Positions 1 through 9,022 of a stretch of 45,234 bases of DNA are shown here, piece after piece. The notes beneath the pieces were generated by a model. That model had not been told where the DNA came from and made no database searches. It worked only from the letters and a program-made list of their open reading frames with translations. The position numbers were made by a program, and so were the translations under genes. Position 1 is the stretch's first letter. Each line of letters starts with the position of its first letter. The stretch comes from an uncultured Blautia sp. (lineage in GTDB: Bacteria; Bacillota; Clostridia; Lachnospirales; Lachnospiraceae), in the NCBI GenBank assembly GCA_900547615.1, contig URHH01000005.1:1-45234 (forward strand), in the 5' to 3' direction.

Positions 1-1
1 A

Positions 2-313
2 GAAATCTGGAAACATCTGATGGCGGGGCACAGGGCATTTCCTTTTGGTACAGGGTATCTGAAGGAGGGCGCCCCTGCTGACCTTGTGATCTGGGATCTT
101 TATCAGATGGATACCTTCCCGTTTTACAATCCGGTTTCCAGCATTTTATACAGCAGCAGCAGCCAGAATGTCAAATACACAATGGTTGGAGGAGAATTCC
201 TGAAATACGACGGCGTTTTAAAAATGGATACAAAAGCGCTTATGGAAATGGGAATCCGTCTTCAGAAAACTCTTCTTGAAAGAGGAAGAGGAAAAGCGGA
301 GATTTTTTATTAA
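2..313 (+). CDS. Amidohydrolase (purine deaminase type), C-terminal fragment
   Basis: Only the last 103 codons are present; the reading frame is open from base 2, so the 5' end lies outside the window. The visible part is the end of the barrel and the closing small beta domain of the amidohydrolase superfamily: a glycine-rich turn, then GAPADLVIWD (the typical 'G-x-x-ADLV' element), then a V-x-x-T-MVGGEFL strand and a dG-x-L element. The metal-binding histidines are upstream and unseen. Such C-termini occur in guanine, adenosine/MTA and SsnA-type deaminases. The next gene, 43 bases on, is deoD, so a purine deaminase role is plausible. The exact substrate cannot be set from this fragment. Confidence 0.7.
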   Translation, partial: EIWKHLMAGHRAFPFGTGYLKEGAPADLVIWDLYQMDTFPFYNPVSSILYSSSSQNVKYTMVGGEFLKYDGVLKMDTKALMEMGIRLQKTLLERGRGKAEIFY

Positions 314-356
314 TAAAAGCAGTACAACAAAAATATATAACAGGAGGTAATGTACT

Positions 357-1061
357 ATGTGTATTCCAACACCACACAACACAGCGAAAAAAGGAGATAT
401 TGCAAAGAAGGTTTTAATGCCGGGAGATCCGCTTCGCGCAAAGTATATTGCGGAGACATATCTTGAGAATCCGGTATGCTTCAACACCGTTCGTAATGTT
501 CTTGGATATACAGGAACATACAAAGGACAGGAAGTATCTGTTATGGCAAGCGGCATGGGAATGCCATCTATCGGAATTTACAGCTATGAGCTTTACAACT
601 TCTATGATGTAGACCGTATTATCCGCATCGGTTCCGCAGGCGCTCTGCAGGACGATGTAAATGTAATGGACGTTATCATTGCAATGGGAGCCTGCACAGA
701 TTCCAATTTCGGAAGTCAGTTCTGCCTTCCGGGAACCTTTGCTCCGACAGCAAGCTACAATCTGGTATCAAGAGCAGTAGAAGTTGCAAAAGAGCAGGGA
801 ACACCGGTAAGAGTAGGAAATGTAGTTTCCTCCGACGTGTTCTACAGCGACAACAAGCAGGCATCTGACGCCTGGAGAAAAATGGGCGTTCTCTGTGCAG
901 AGATGGAATGTGCAGGGCTGTTTATGACAGCAGCAAGAGCGGGAAAAGAAGCTCTTGGAATTTTAACAATTTCCGACCACATCTACAGAGAAGAAGCAAT
1001 TTCCGCAGAAGCGCGTCAGACATCATTTAATAAGATGATGGAAATCGCTCTTGGAATCTAA
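357..1061 (+). CDS. deoD: Purine nucleoside phosphorylase, DeoD type
   Basis: A 234-residue cytosolic enzyme, normal length for hexameric DeoD, which splits purine (deoxy)ribonucleosides with phosphate into base and (deoxy)ribose 1-phosphate. Seen: the phosphate-binding MPGDPLRAK near residue 22, GMGMPSIGIYSYEL, the RIGSAGAL strand, the MECAGLF ribose-binding element with its Met-Glu pair, and the SDHI catalytic aspartate near the C-terminus. The start ATG has a consensus ribosome binding site (aggaggtaa, 341-349). It follows an amidohydrolase fragment and is closed by a strong terminator, so the two genes probably form the end of a purine salvage operon. Confidence 0.96.
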   Translation: MCIPTPHNTAKKGDIAKKVLMPGDPLRAKYIAETYLENPVCFNTVRNVLGYTGTYKGQEVSVMASGMGMPSIGIYSYELYNFYDVDRIIRIGSAGALQDDVNVMDVIIAMGACTDSNFGSQFCLPGTFAPTASYNLVSRAVEVAKEQGTPVRVGNVVSSDVFYSDNKQASDAWRKMGVLCAEMECAGLFMTAARAGKEALGILTISDHIYREEAISAEARQTSFNKMMEIALGI

Positions 1062-1093
1062 GCGGAAATAAACAGCATAAAATAATTAAGGGG

Positions 1094-1130
1094 AGCCATG
1101 AAGCTGTTAAAAACAGCCTCATGGCTTTTA
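1094..1130 (+). terminator. Rho-independent terminator after deoD
   Basis: A 15-base stem (1094-1108 with 1111-1125, one mismatch) with a two-base loop is followed by a short T-rich run. It separates the purine genes from the surface-polymer operon. Confidence 0.85.
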
Positions 1131-1187
1131 GTGTTTTGGGCGGAGTGCCCGGTTTTACAATTTTTTTACCCAGTTTTGAAAAAGTTA

Positions 1188-1216
1188 TTTATTTGTAAAA
1201 TGTTTTTTGGTAAACT
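1188..1216 (+). promoter_or_regulatory. Weak candidate promoter of the surface-polymer operon
   Basis: A TAAACT -10 candidate (1211-1216) sits 17 bases after a poor TTTATT -35 (1188-1193) in a very AT-rich stretch. An alternative pair, TTGAAA (1176) and TAAAAT (1196), has too short a spacer (14). An operon promoter is expected between the deoD terminator and 1271, but its position is uncertain. Confidence 0.3.
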
Positions 1217-1270
1217 GAAATTGTAAGATTGAAATTTGAAAATACAGTGGAAGAAGAGGGAAGGAGAAAA

Positions 1271-1513
1271 TTGAAACAATCAGAAGACATGGAATCTCTT
1301 TTGGATTTTGTGTATCAGGCAATGTTTACAGTTACAAAAAAAGGCTACAGTCCAAAGGAAGTAGATGCCTTTATAGAGGAACTGAAAGAGAAATGCCGCA
1401 AGTGCGAGGAAAAGTATCAGGAACTGGAGCAGAAGTTTTTGATGCTGCAGGAGACGGTTCAGAAGGAGGAAATAGCACATGGCAGTGCTGCAGGTAAAAA
1501 GACAGGAGATTAA
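1271..1513 (+). CDS. Small DivIVA-like coiled-coil protein
   Basis: An 80-residue soluble protein with the start placed at TTG 1271, after aaggag at 1261; the frame also opens earlier at TTG 1229, without a ribosome binding site. The centre reads KKGYSPKEVDAFIEELKEK, which closely follows the N-terminal signature of DivIVA/GpsB proteins (G-Y-x-x-x-E-V-D-x-F). The rest is a charged predicted coiled coil with two cysteines (C-R-K-C). DivIVA-family proteins recognise curved membrane at poles and septa and recruit partners. This one lacks the usual long C-terminal coil. It overlaps the next gene by 35 bases, so the two are translationally linked; I infer a scaffold or localisation role for the operon. 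The family call rests on one motif. Confidence 0.55.
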   Translation: MKQSEDMESLLDFVYQAMFTVTKKGYSPKEVDAFIEELKEKCRKCEEKYQELEQKFLMLQETVQKEEIAHGSAAGKKTGD

Positions 1514-2165
1514 ATATCAGATTTCTCTTTTAGAGTATAAAAAGCTGGAAAGAAATCTGAAAGCCTGTATGCGTCAGGATGAATATGCAGGTACAGATGG
1601 CACATACCGCGTCAGAAGTCTGTATTTTGACACCCCTTTGGAAAAAGACAGAATGGACGTATTAAGAGGCGGAGAAAAGCGCCGTAAAATCAGAATTCGC
1701 GTATATTCACCGGACGATAAAACGGCAAAGCTGGAGTTAAAAGCAAAAGAAGGGCATTTTCAGAAAAAAACTTCTCTGCCCGTTACGCGAGAGGAAGCGG
1801 AAGAACTGATACAGGGACGGTTCGAATGTCTGAGGGAGAAAAACACAGAGACAGCGGAACACCTGTATATGGAACTTGTAAGAGGAATGTACCGACCGCG
1901 CGTTATGGTGGAATATCAGAGAGCTGCTTTTTATATTCCCTTTCAGGAAGTTCGGGTTACATTTGATTGGAATGCGGCTGCAAACCGCATGAATACAGAT
2001 TTATTTGCAAAGAATATTTGCTGGACTCCCCTGCGGCCTTCCAGTGTTGGCGTTTTGGAAGTAAAATTTAACGGGTATCTGTTCAGCTATATACAAAATC
2101 TTCTGGAGAAAGTGGAAAAACTTCCCACAATGAATGGAAAATATATTTACGCATGTAATATTTAA
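1479..2165 (+). CDS. VTC-domain polyphosphate polymerase
   Basis: 228 residues matching the VTC domain, a triphosphate-tunnel fold that in yeast Vtc4 makes polyphosphate from ATP. The basic and acidic tunnel elements are visible in order: EIKYQIS at the N-terminus, YRVRSLYFDT, KIRIRVY, LELKAK, PRVMVEYQR and VLEVKFNG. There is no membrane segment in this protein itself; the next gene supplies one (DUF4956). The start overlaps the DivIVA-like gene, and the stop is 18 bases before the DUF4956 ATG. VTC-domain, DUF4956 and CotH genes are commonly neighbours in bacteria, as here. Polymerase activity is inferred from the family and not shown. Confidence 0.82.
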   Translation: MAVLQVKRQEIKYQISLLEYKKLERNLKACMRQDEYAGTDGTYRVRSLYFDTPLEKDRMDVLRGGEKRRKIRIRVYSPDDKTAKLELKAKEGHFQKKTSLPVTREEAEELIQGRFECLREKNTETAEHLYMELVRGMYRPRVMVEYQRAAFYIPFQEVRVTFDWNAAANRMNTDLFAKNICWTPLRPSSVGVLEVKFNGYLFSYIQNLLEKVEKLPTMNGKYIYACNI

Positions 2166-2183
2166 GTGAAGGAGAAAAGAGTA

Positions 2184-2861
2184 ATGAAAGAATACATTAT
2201 GAATTATATGGCGCAGCAGAAGACGATCGAACCTGTGCAGCTGATTTTTAATATGACAGTCGCCCTTGTGCTTGGAATGGTAATATTTATTACATACCGC
2301 CTGACTTATTCGGGAGCCGCGTACAGTAAAAAGTTTAATGCTTCTTTAATGATGATGACATTGGTAACAACAGTTGTAATGACTGTGATTTCAAATAATA
2401 TTGCGTTGTCCCTTGGTATGGTAGGCGCATTATCGATCATTCGTTTCCGTACGGCAATTAAAGATCCGAGAGATACGACTTTTATTTTCTGGTGTATTGC
2501 AGTTGGTATCTGCTGCGGAATTTCGTTTTATACGGTGGCTGCTATCGGTTCGCTTTATATTTTTGCAGTCATGCTGATTTTGGGAAGAGTGCATACTGTT
2601 GAAAAAAGACTGCTTCTTATACGGGCGGAGAGGGCAGTTGAGAAAAATATCGAGTCAGTAGTATATCTGTATTTTAAGAAAATAGAACTTCAGGCAAAAA
2701 ATACAACAGGAGATGAAGTGGAATATATTTATGTGCTTTCCAACAGGACACTTTTACAGGCGCAGAAGAATAATGAAGAGTCCATTACAGATAAGCTTTA
2801 TGCAATTGAAGGAGTACAGATGGTAAACGTTATCGCTCAAAATGATGATATGAGCTATTAA
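2184..2861 (+). CDS. DUF4956 multi-pass membrane protein
   Basis: 225 residues from ATG 2184, chosen because aaggag at 2169 precedes it; an upstream in-frame GTG at 2166 has none. Three to four membrane helices occupy roughly residues 15-40, 53-75 and 100-140. The hallmark of DUF4956 is the loop GALSIIRFRTAIKDPRDT followed by a helix beginning FIFW. The C-terminal 80 residues form a soluble domain. The function is not known; the constant pairing with VTC polymerases suggests it is their membrane partner (anchor, channel or export component). It lies between the VTC and CotH genes in one operon. Confidence 0.8.
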   Translation: MKEYIMNYMAQQKTIEPVQLIFNMTVALVLGMVIFITYRLTYSGAAYSKKFNASLMMMTLVTTVVMTVISNNIALSLGMVGALSIIRFRTAIKDPRDTTFIFWCIAVGICCGISFYTVAAIGSLYIFAVMLILGRVHTVEKRLLLIRAERAVEKNIESVVYLYFKKIELQAKNTTGDEVEYIYVLSNRTLLQAQKNNEESITDKLYAIEGVQMVNVIAQNDDMSY

Positions 2862-2877
2862 TAAGGGGGAAAAGCGA

Positions 2878-4335
2878 GTGAAGAAAATAGTTCCGTATAT
2901 TTGTCTTGCATTTTTCGGACTGTTTATCGCTGTAGGAGCGGAGGTATTTTTCCCTCAGGAAGAGACAAGGGTCTGGCATCACAGGACAGAGAACCTGCAG
3001 TATTGTGATAATTTGGAGGAGGGAGAATTTTGTACACATCTTCCTCTTGTAAAAATAGATACGAAGGGGCAGAAGCTTGATTTTGTGGAAGAAATTCTGG
3101 CATCTATGGAAATTGTGGATCACACAGGCGGTCATAATCACTTAGATGGAGAAGCTTCTCTGGAAACAGATCTTCTTATAAAAATGAGAGGAAATTCTTC
3201 CAGTCGTTTTGATAAAAAACAGTATCGTCTGACTTTTGTGGACAGCAGCGCTTACGGGAGCAGTACAGAAAATCTGCAGGAGCTGGAGCACGTATCACAC
3301 AAAGTGATGGGAATGCCGCCTGAATCGGAATGGATATTAAACGGTCCGTTTCTTGATAAAACGCTTTTGCGTAATTATCTGATGTATAATTTATCAGGAG
3401 AGTTAATGGACTGGGCGCCGAATGTACGCTACTGCGAGGTATTTTTAAACGGGGAATATCAGGGTATATACTTAATGCTTGAGACTGTTAAGGCAGATGA
3501 GAACAGAGTGAATATCAAAATGCTGGATGAAAATAATGCGGCGACAGATTATATGGTGGCAAGAGAGCGAATTGGCGATACGGCATATCCTCTGGATAAT
3601 TTTGGAACATATTCCGGCAAGACGTATAATGAACTGGGACTTACGTATCCGGGAGTGCGTTCAGGAAGAACAGAGGAACAGCTGGAATATATCCGGCAGG
3701 ACATCAGCGCAGCAGAAAAAATGTTGTACTCTCTTGATTATGACGATCAGAAAATCGGATATAAGTCGGCTATTGACACACAGTCTTTCGCAGATTATTT
3801 TATCTTAAATGAGTTTTCAATGAATGTGGATGCGGGAGGTCTGTCTACCTATATGTATAAAGAGGTAGGTTCCGGCTTTAAAATGGGACCTGTGTGGGAT
3901 TTTAATAACGGCTTTGACAATTATGAATATTATGCGCTTGATATGGATGAATTTTATCTTATAAGTAAGCCTTGGTATGTGATGCTGCTTCGCGATGAAG
4001 AGTTTGTAGAGCAGATTATTAATCGCTACAGTGTGTTGAGAGAGGGAATTTTGTCAGAGAAGAGAATCAATGAACTGATAGATGAAACAATTACATTTTT
4101 GGGACCGGCAGTGGCGAGAAATGACGATGTGTGGGGATACTCTTATAAGGATAACTGGCTGGATAGATATGTCCCGGAGCTTCAGCCGCTTTCTTATGAC
4201 CGCAATCCTGAAAACTATGAAGACGCTGTTTTGCAGTTAAAAGAATGTATCAAAAAGAGAGGGCGGTTTCTTGATGAAAATATTCATGTACTCCGACAGT
4301 TCTGCGCAGAATCAAAAGTAAAGGAATGGAATTAG
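2878..4335 (+). CDS. CotH-family protein kinase, membrane anchored
   Basis: 485 residues starting at GTG 2878 after aaggggg. A single hydrophobic anchor (residues 3-22) places the rest outside the membrane. The CotH kinase fold is visible: MRGNSSSRFDKKQYRL (ATP-binding region, about residue 102), a W-x-L-NGPFLDKTLLRN stretch, CEVFLNGEYQGIYLMLE, the DYFILNEF helix, and GPVWDFNNGFDN with D341 at the metal/catalytic position. Spore CotH phosphorylates coat proteins. This copy sits in an operon with a polyphosphate polymerase, a glycosyltransferase and an alkaline phosphatase and not with coat genes, so its target is probably a surface protein or polymer component (inference). Confidence 0.85.
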   Translation: MKKIVPYICLAFFGLFIAVGAEVFFPQEETRVWHHRTENLQYCDNLEEGEFCTHLPLVKIDTKGQKLDFVEEILASMEIVDHTGGHNHLDGEASLETDLLIKMRGNSSSRFDKKQYRLTFVDSSAYGSSTENLQELEHVSHKVMGMPPESEWILNGPFLDKTLLRNYLMYNLSGELMDWAPNVRYCEVFLNGEYQGIYLMLETVKADENRVNIKMLDENNAATDYMVARERIGDTAYPLDNFGTYSGKTYNELGLTYPGVRSGRTEEQLEYIRQDISAAEKMLYSLDYDDQKIGYKSAIDTQSFADYFILNEFSMNVDAGGLSTYMYKEVGSGFKMGPVWDFNNGFDNYEYYALDMDEFYLISKPWYVMLLRDEEFVEQIINRYSVLREGILSEKRINELIDETITFLGPAVARNDDVWGYSYKDNWLDRYVPELQPLSYDRNPENYEDAVLQLKECIKKRGRFLDENIHVLRQFCAESKVKEWN

Positions 4336-4363
4336 AAGAGAGAAAGGAACAGATTAAGAAATT

Positions 4364-6496
4364 ATGAAAAAGTTTTTGCTGGCATGTATGCTTCTTGCTG
4401 TGCTTGTGGCAGGCGGGACATATCTTGTGCTGTACACTCCCTTCGCACCTTTTTCTCATCTGGAAGAAGAGCCGGATTACTTTATGACGGTGAGAGATAA
4501 AGAAATCTACCGGATAGAAGGGGAGACAGAAGAAGTTTTTGAAATAAAAGGCGTCGATCTGGGCGCGGGAAGACCGGGTGCGTTTGCCACAGAATTTGCG
4601 ATAGATTATGATACTTATATGGAATGGTTTCGTCTGATCCAGGAGATGAATGCAAATGTAATCCGTGTATATACAATATCGGACCCTGAATTTTACCACG
4701 CTTTTTATGATTATAACAAAGATAATAAAAATCCATTATATCTTCTTCATGGTGTATGGGTAGATGACGAAGTAGTGCGCGGGGCAAACGATGCCTATGC
4801 AGACGAGTTTATAGAAGTATTTAAAGAAGACTGTAAAAAACTGGTGGACGTTCTTCACGGGAGAAGAAATATCTGGCACAACAGCCGTCACGGCTATGGT
4901 TCCTATAAATGGGACGTTTCTCAGTGGGTGGCAGGTTACATTCTCGGTGTGGAATGGGATCCGGACGTAGTGCTTTACACAGATGATGTGAGGGAGTATA
5001 AATCTTCCTTTGACGGAGAATTTCTTTATACAGATGAGAACGCTTCGGCTTTTGAAGCCATGCTGGCAAGAGTCGGCGACACGATTCTGGAATATGAGAT
5101 GAGAAAGTACGGAGATCAGAAGCTTCTTGCCTTTTCTAACTGGCCGGAGACAGACCCTTTGTATCATGAACAATGGAGGCTGGAGAAAAATACGAATCTG
5201 GCAAGAATTGACGTGGAACATATTCATGGGAAAGAAAATCTGTGCACGGGAATGTTTGCTTCCTATCATATATATCCTTATTACCCTGCATTTCTTGATT
5301 TCGAAGAAAAATACGCTTCTTATGTGGACGAAAAAGGGGAAAACAATCCGTATCAGGGGTATTTGAAAGATATTAATGAGCATCACACCATGCCTGTTGT
5401 AATTTCAGAGTTTGGACTTCCCTCTTCAAGAGGAATCGCACGAATCAATAAAGCTCGTGGAATGGATCAGGGAAACTTAAGTGAAAAAGAGCAGGCGGAG
5501 AGGCTGAAAATTTTATATGAGGATATTAAAACGGCAGGCTGCTCCGGCGCGATTGTATTTGCATGGCAAGATGAATGGTTTAAGCGGACGTGGAATACAT
5601 GGCCCGGCGTAAATCTGGCAAGAAATGCATATTGGAGTGATTATCAGACGAATGAACAGTCTTTTGGACTCATAACATTTGATCCGGGAGAAACGGAAAG
5701 CATTGTGTATGTAGACGGAGACGTGGAGGAATGGGAAGAAATCCCGTGGCTTACAAAAGATGAAGGATTTGGACTGCAGGCTGCCTATGATGAGAAATTT
5801 GTTTATTTTCATGTATATGTAAAGGATTTAAATGAGGGAGACATTGTCTATCTGCCTGTTGATATTACGCCAAATTCAGGGGCTTACAAAGATCAGGAAA
5901 GCGGGCTTACATTTGAGCAGCCCACAGATTTTCTGATACGGCTGGACGGAAAAGATAACTCCGCCATGCTGGTCCAGGAATATTATGATATGCTTTTTGC
6001 AACAGAGCGCAGAGAAATATGGGAGGAGGACGCGTTTATTAACCCGCCCGAAAAAGATTCTGAGCAATTTAATATGATCCAGCAGTTTCTGAGAGGAAAA
6101 ATTAAGATGCTGAATGGAGAAGTTTTAGAACCGTGGCTGTTCCCTGCCGGAGAACTTCTTCATGGGGACGCAAATCCGAAGCATGAAGAATTTAACTCCA
6201 TTGCCGATTTTAATATAAAAGGGGATCATATAGAATTAAGGATACCCTGGACAATGTTTAATTTTTCAGACCCTTCACAAATGGAAATCCACGACGATTA
6301 TTATGAATATTATGGAGTGGAAGAATTGAAAATCAAAAAAATGGATATTTCCATGCAGGTTCTGAAAGACGGTGAAAAAATTGTGAAGCCTTTTGAAGCT
6401 CTGAAATTGAAGGGCTGGGGAAATCATCCTTCGTGGCATATGCGAATAAAAGAATCCTATTATGCCATGCAGGAAGTATACGGGGAGGTGAAGTAA
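4364..6496 (+). CDS. Membrane-anchored glycoside hydrolase with C-terminal CBM9/DOMON-like domain
   Basis: 710 residues. A signal anchor (residues 2-26) precedes an extracellular TIM barrel of the GH2/GH5-like clan. The barrel core runs from the IKGVDLGAG strand (about 62) through MNANVIRVYTISDPEF to VISEFGLPSSRG. E197 in GVEWDP and E349 in VISEFG have the spacing and setting of the acid/base and nucleophile pair. From about residue 445 a beta-sandwich begins (IVYVDGDVEEWEEIPW) that resembles CBM9/DOMON modules. Exopolysaccharide synthase operons often carry such a hydrolase to trim or release product, as BcsZ and PgaB do. The glycosyltransferase two genes on fits this. Substrate unknown. Confidence 0.75.
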   Translation: MKKFLLACMLLAVLVAGGTYLVLYTPFAPFSHLEEEPDYFMTVRDKEIYRIEGETEEVFEIKGVDLGAGRPGAFATEFAIDYDTYMEWFRLIQEMNANVIRVYTISDPEFYHAFYDYNKDNKNPLYLLHGVWVDDEVVRGANDAYADEFIEVFKEDCKKLVDVLHGRRNIWHNSRHGYGSYKWDVSQWVAGYILGVEWDPDVVLYTDDVREYKSSFDGEFLYTDENASAFEAMLARVGDTILEYEMRKYGDQKLLAFSNWPETDPLYHEQWRLEKNTNLARIDVEHIHGKENLCTGMFASYHIYPYYPAFLDFEEKYASYVDEKGENNPYQGYLKDINEHHTMPVVISEFGLPSSRGIARINKARGMDQGNLSEKEQAERLKILYEDIKTAGCSGAIVFAWQDEWFKRTWNTWPGVNLARNAYWSDYQTNEQSFGLITFDPGETESIVYVDGDVEEWEEIPWLTKDEGFGLQAAYDEKFVYFHVYVKDLNEGDIVYLPVDITPNSGAYKDQESGLTFEQPTDFLIRLDGKDNSAMLVQEYYDMLFATERREIWEEDAFINPPEKDSEQFNMIQQFLRGKIKMLNGEVLEPWLFPAGELLHGDANPKHEEFNSIADFNIKGDHIELRIPWTMFNFSDPSQMEIHDDYYEYYGVEELKIKKMDISMQVLKDGEKIVKPFEALKLKGWGNHPSWHMRIKESYYAMQEVYGEVK

Positions 6497-7591
6497 ATGC
6501 TTGTTTCTTTTCATGAAAGTTATTTGCTTCTGGTGCAGATATGCGCATTATTTTGCATTCTGACAATGGGCTACAGCCTTTTTGAATACCTTACCCGGGG
6601 AATCAGGCAGAAGCGCCAGATGAAAAAGGCGGAACTTTTAAAAGAAATGCTTACAGAGTACGCGAAAAGCCGGGAAAAAGAACGGAAAAAAATGCATCGG
6701 AAATTTTTTCGTATTATGAAACATCCGAATGGGCTTCTGGCTTTGAATGCAGCTTTAGATAAAATGGGCTGGGACGACAGCAGAAAAATGGATCCCATGA
6801 CAAGAAGAGAATTATGTGAACTGCTTACAGAAAGATATATCGGCATTCATCATAAAGAAGATGAAGCTGTGCAGGGGCTTGGAATTTCTCTGATCACCAG
6901 GTGCGATGCTTCGTCCAGTCAGCTGAAAATGCTGATGCTGAAGAATCTGGAAGCAAAGAACCTGCTTGTCCGTATTGAGACGCTTCGCTGCATTTCCGCG
7001 CAGAGAAACAGAAGGCTTATGCTGTCAGCGCTGGAATGTATCGATAAAAACCCTCACTATTTCAGTAACAAGCTTCTGACAGATACTTTAATTGAGTTTC
7101 AGGGAAATAAAAAAGCGCTGATGGAAGAAATATGGGAAAAAAGAAAGAGTTATTCTCCGGATACGCAGGTTTCTGTGATTCAGATGATAACTGTCCTGAA
7201 AGAAGAAAGCTTTGCAGGAAGGATGTATGAACTTTTAGACAATGAAGAAGAGGATAAAGAAGTGCGGCTTGCTGCAATAAAGTATTTTCGAAATGTACAC
7301 AGACCGGAATATCGAAAACGACTGGCTGGATTTATTGCAGATTCTTCGTGGGAATATGGAGCAGTAGCCGCAAATGTTCTGCAAAGTTACGATTGCAGAG
7401 AAATTTTCGAGGAGCTTCTAGAAGGAAGCGTGAGCAGAAACTGGTATGTAAGAAATAATTGTGCGAAAACAATTGTATCGTGCTGCAGCGGGGAGCAAAT
7501 AGAAAAAGCACTTCATATGAATGACAGATATGGACGGGACAGCATAATGTATGCGTGGAAATCAATAGAGAAAGAGGAGGCGGCATCATGA
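6497..7591 (+). CDS. HEAT-repeat membrane protein
   Basis: 364 residues. One N-terminal transmembrane helix (about 9-30) is followed by a basic, charged linker and then helical-hairpin repeats (about 75-350) of HEAT type, for example AAIKYFRNVHRPEYRKRLAGF and NWYVRNNCAKTIVSC. The start ATG directly follows the previous stop, with ggggaggtg at 6482-6490. The last codons overlap the glycosyltransferase start (ATGA, 7588-7591), implying translational coupling and a likely complex with that enzyme. HEAT scaffolds bind protein partners, so I infer a cytosolic adaptor for the synthase. No enzymatic motif is seen. Confidence 0.7.
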   Translation: MLVSFHESYLLLVQICALFCILTMGYSLFEYLTRGIRQKRQMKKAELLKEMLTEYAKSREKERKKMHRKFFRIMKHPNGLLALNAALDKMGWDDSRKMDPMTRRELCELLTERYIGIHHKEDEAVQGLGISLITRCDASSSQLKMLMLKNLEAKNLLVRIETLRCISAQRNRRLMLSALECIDKNPHYFSNKLLTDTLIEFQGNKKALMEEIWEKRKSYSPDTQVSVIQMITVLKEESFAGRMYELLDNEEEDKEVRLAAIKYFRNVHRPEYRKRLAGFIADSSWEYGAVAANVLQSYDCREIFEELLEGSVSRNWYVRNNCAKTIVSCCSGEQIEKALHMNDRYGRDSIMYAWKSIEKEEAAS

Positions 7592-9018
7592 GCGAACATT
7601 TACGTACAGTAGTTGAAATTGTGAACTTTTTTTTCCTGTTTTTCGTTGTGTTTTACACAGTGTTCCTGTTCCTGTCTGTGATTTACGGTGCTATTGAGAG
7701 CGAGAAGCGTTCCAGACAGAGCATGTTTCATAAAGGCGTTTCGGTAGATCATGCCGTTAATTATGTGCCGATTTCTATTCTTGTTCCGGCTTACAATGAG
7801 GAGCTGACCATTTTGGATACGGTACGCTCTTTGTGCGCTCTGGACTATCCGGAATTTGAAGTGATCGTAATTGACGATGGTTCCAGGGATAATACGGCAA
7901 AAGTGTTGATTGAGGCGCTTCATCTGAAAAAAACGGAGCGTCCGATTCGGAGGCAGGTATATTGTCAGGACGCTATTGAAATTTTTGAATCAGAACACTC
8001 TGAAATTTCTATTACGCTTGTGCGAAAGAAAAATGGCGGGAAGGGTGATGCTTTAAATATGGGGATCAACCTGGCGAGGTATCCGTATTTTCTCAGCCTG
8101 GACGCAGATTCTGTCCTGCAGAAGGATACTCTTAAAAAGCTGATCATGCCTGTACTTTCTGATTCCAGAGTCATTGCCGTAGGAGGAATGGTGCAGATTG
8201 CAAATGAGATGATCATTGAGAAAGGGGAAGTAAAGGAATTTCGGTTTCCTCATAAGTTTGTTGTTCTGATGCAGATGCTGGAGTATTCCCGTACATTTAT
8301 GGCAATGAGAATGTTTCTGGACTCCTTTAACAGCAATCTGATCATTTCCGGAACCTGCGGGCTGTTTCGAAAAGATATGGTTATTCAGACAAATGGGTAC
8401 AAAACAGATACAGTAGGGGAAGATATGGAGCTGGTCGTAAAGCTTCATGCTTATTGTCGAAGTAAAAAGATCCCTTATAAGATTGCCTATGCTTCAGATG
8501 CAATCTGCTGGACTCAGGTTCCTTCCAGACTGAGAGATATGAAAACACAGAGAAGACGCTGGCAGATGGGACTGATGCAGAGCCTTTATGCTCATAAGAT
8601 GGTTTTATTTAATCCGTTATATGGCGTCATGGGAGTTATTTCTACTTTGTATTACCTTATGGTGGAAATGTTGGGACCGTTTATTGAGTTTGCAGGATTT
8701 CTTGTAATCTGTCTGGCAGCAGCGCTGGAAATGCTGAATGTTCCGTTTATGATCTGGTATTTTCTGCTGTTTTATCTTTTGAGTACACTTGTTACGATCA
8801 CAGCGTTTTTTACAAGGATTTATGTTTTAAAAGCGCCTCTGACTGTGTGGCAGGCGGTAAAAGTAGTTGTTCTGGCATTTGTGGAATCTTTCTGTTTCCA
8901 TCATCTTATTACGCTGTTTCGTCTGACTGCTTTTGTGAATTACAAAAAAACGAAATTACAGTGGGGAAAAATTCAGAGGCAGGTACATAATCGTTCAGAT
9001 GGGTATATAGAGGAGTAG
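7588..9018 (+). CDS. Processive family 2 glycosyltransferase (BcsA/IcaA-like)
   Basis: 476 residues from ATG 7588 (gaggagg at 7573); the frame is open further upstream but without a ribosome binding site. One membrane helix (about 14-34), a GT-A domain, then three to four C-terminal helices. The processive-synthase signatures are complete: VIDDGS (D96/D97), SLDADS (DAD 172-174), TVGEDM (ED 278-279) and QRRRW (321-325). These occur in cellulose, hyaluronan and poly-N-acetylglucosamine synthases, which polymerise and export in one step. There is no PilZ domain, so direct c-di-GMP control of BcsA type is not evident. It is the likely core enzyme of the operon; sugar unknown. Confidence 0.88.
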   Translation: MSEHLRTVVEIVNFFFLFFVVFYTVFLFLSVIYGAIESEKRSRQSMFHKGVSVDHAVNYVPISILVPAYNEELTILDTVRSLCALDYPEFEVIVIDDGSRDNTAKVLIEALHLKKTERPIRRQVYCQDAIEIFESEHSEISITLVRKKNGGKGDALNMGINLARYPYFLSLDADSVLQKDTLKKLIMPVLSDSRVIAVGGMVQIANEMIIEKGEVKEFRFPHKFVVLMQMLEYSRTFMAMRMFLDSFNSNLIISGTCGLFRKDMVIQTNGYKTDTVGEDMELVVKLHAYCRSKKIPYKIAYASDAICWTQVPSRLRDMKTQRRRWQMGLMQSLYAHKMVLFNPLYGVMGVISTLYYLMVEMLGPFIEFAGFLVICLAAALEMLNVPFMIWYFLLFYLLSTLVTITAFFTRIYVLKAPLTVWQAVKVVVLAFVESFCFHHLITLFRLTAFVNYKKTKLQWGKIQRQVHNRSDGYIEE

Positions 9019-9022
9019 GATC

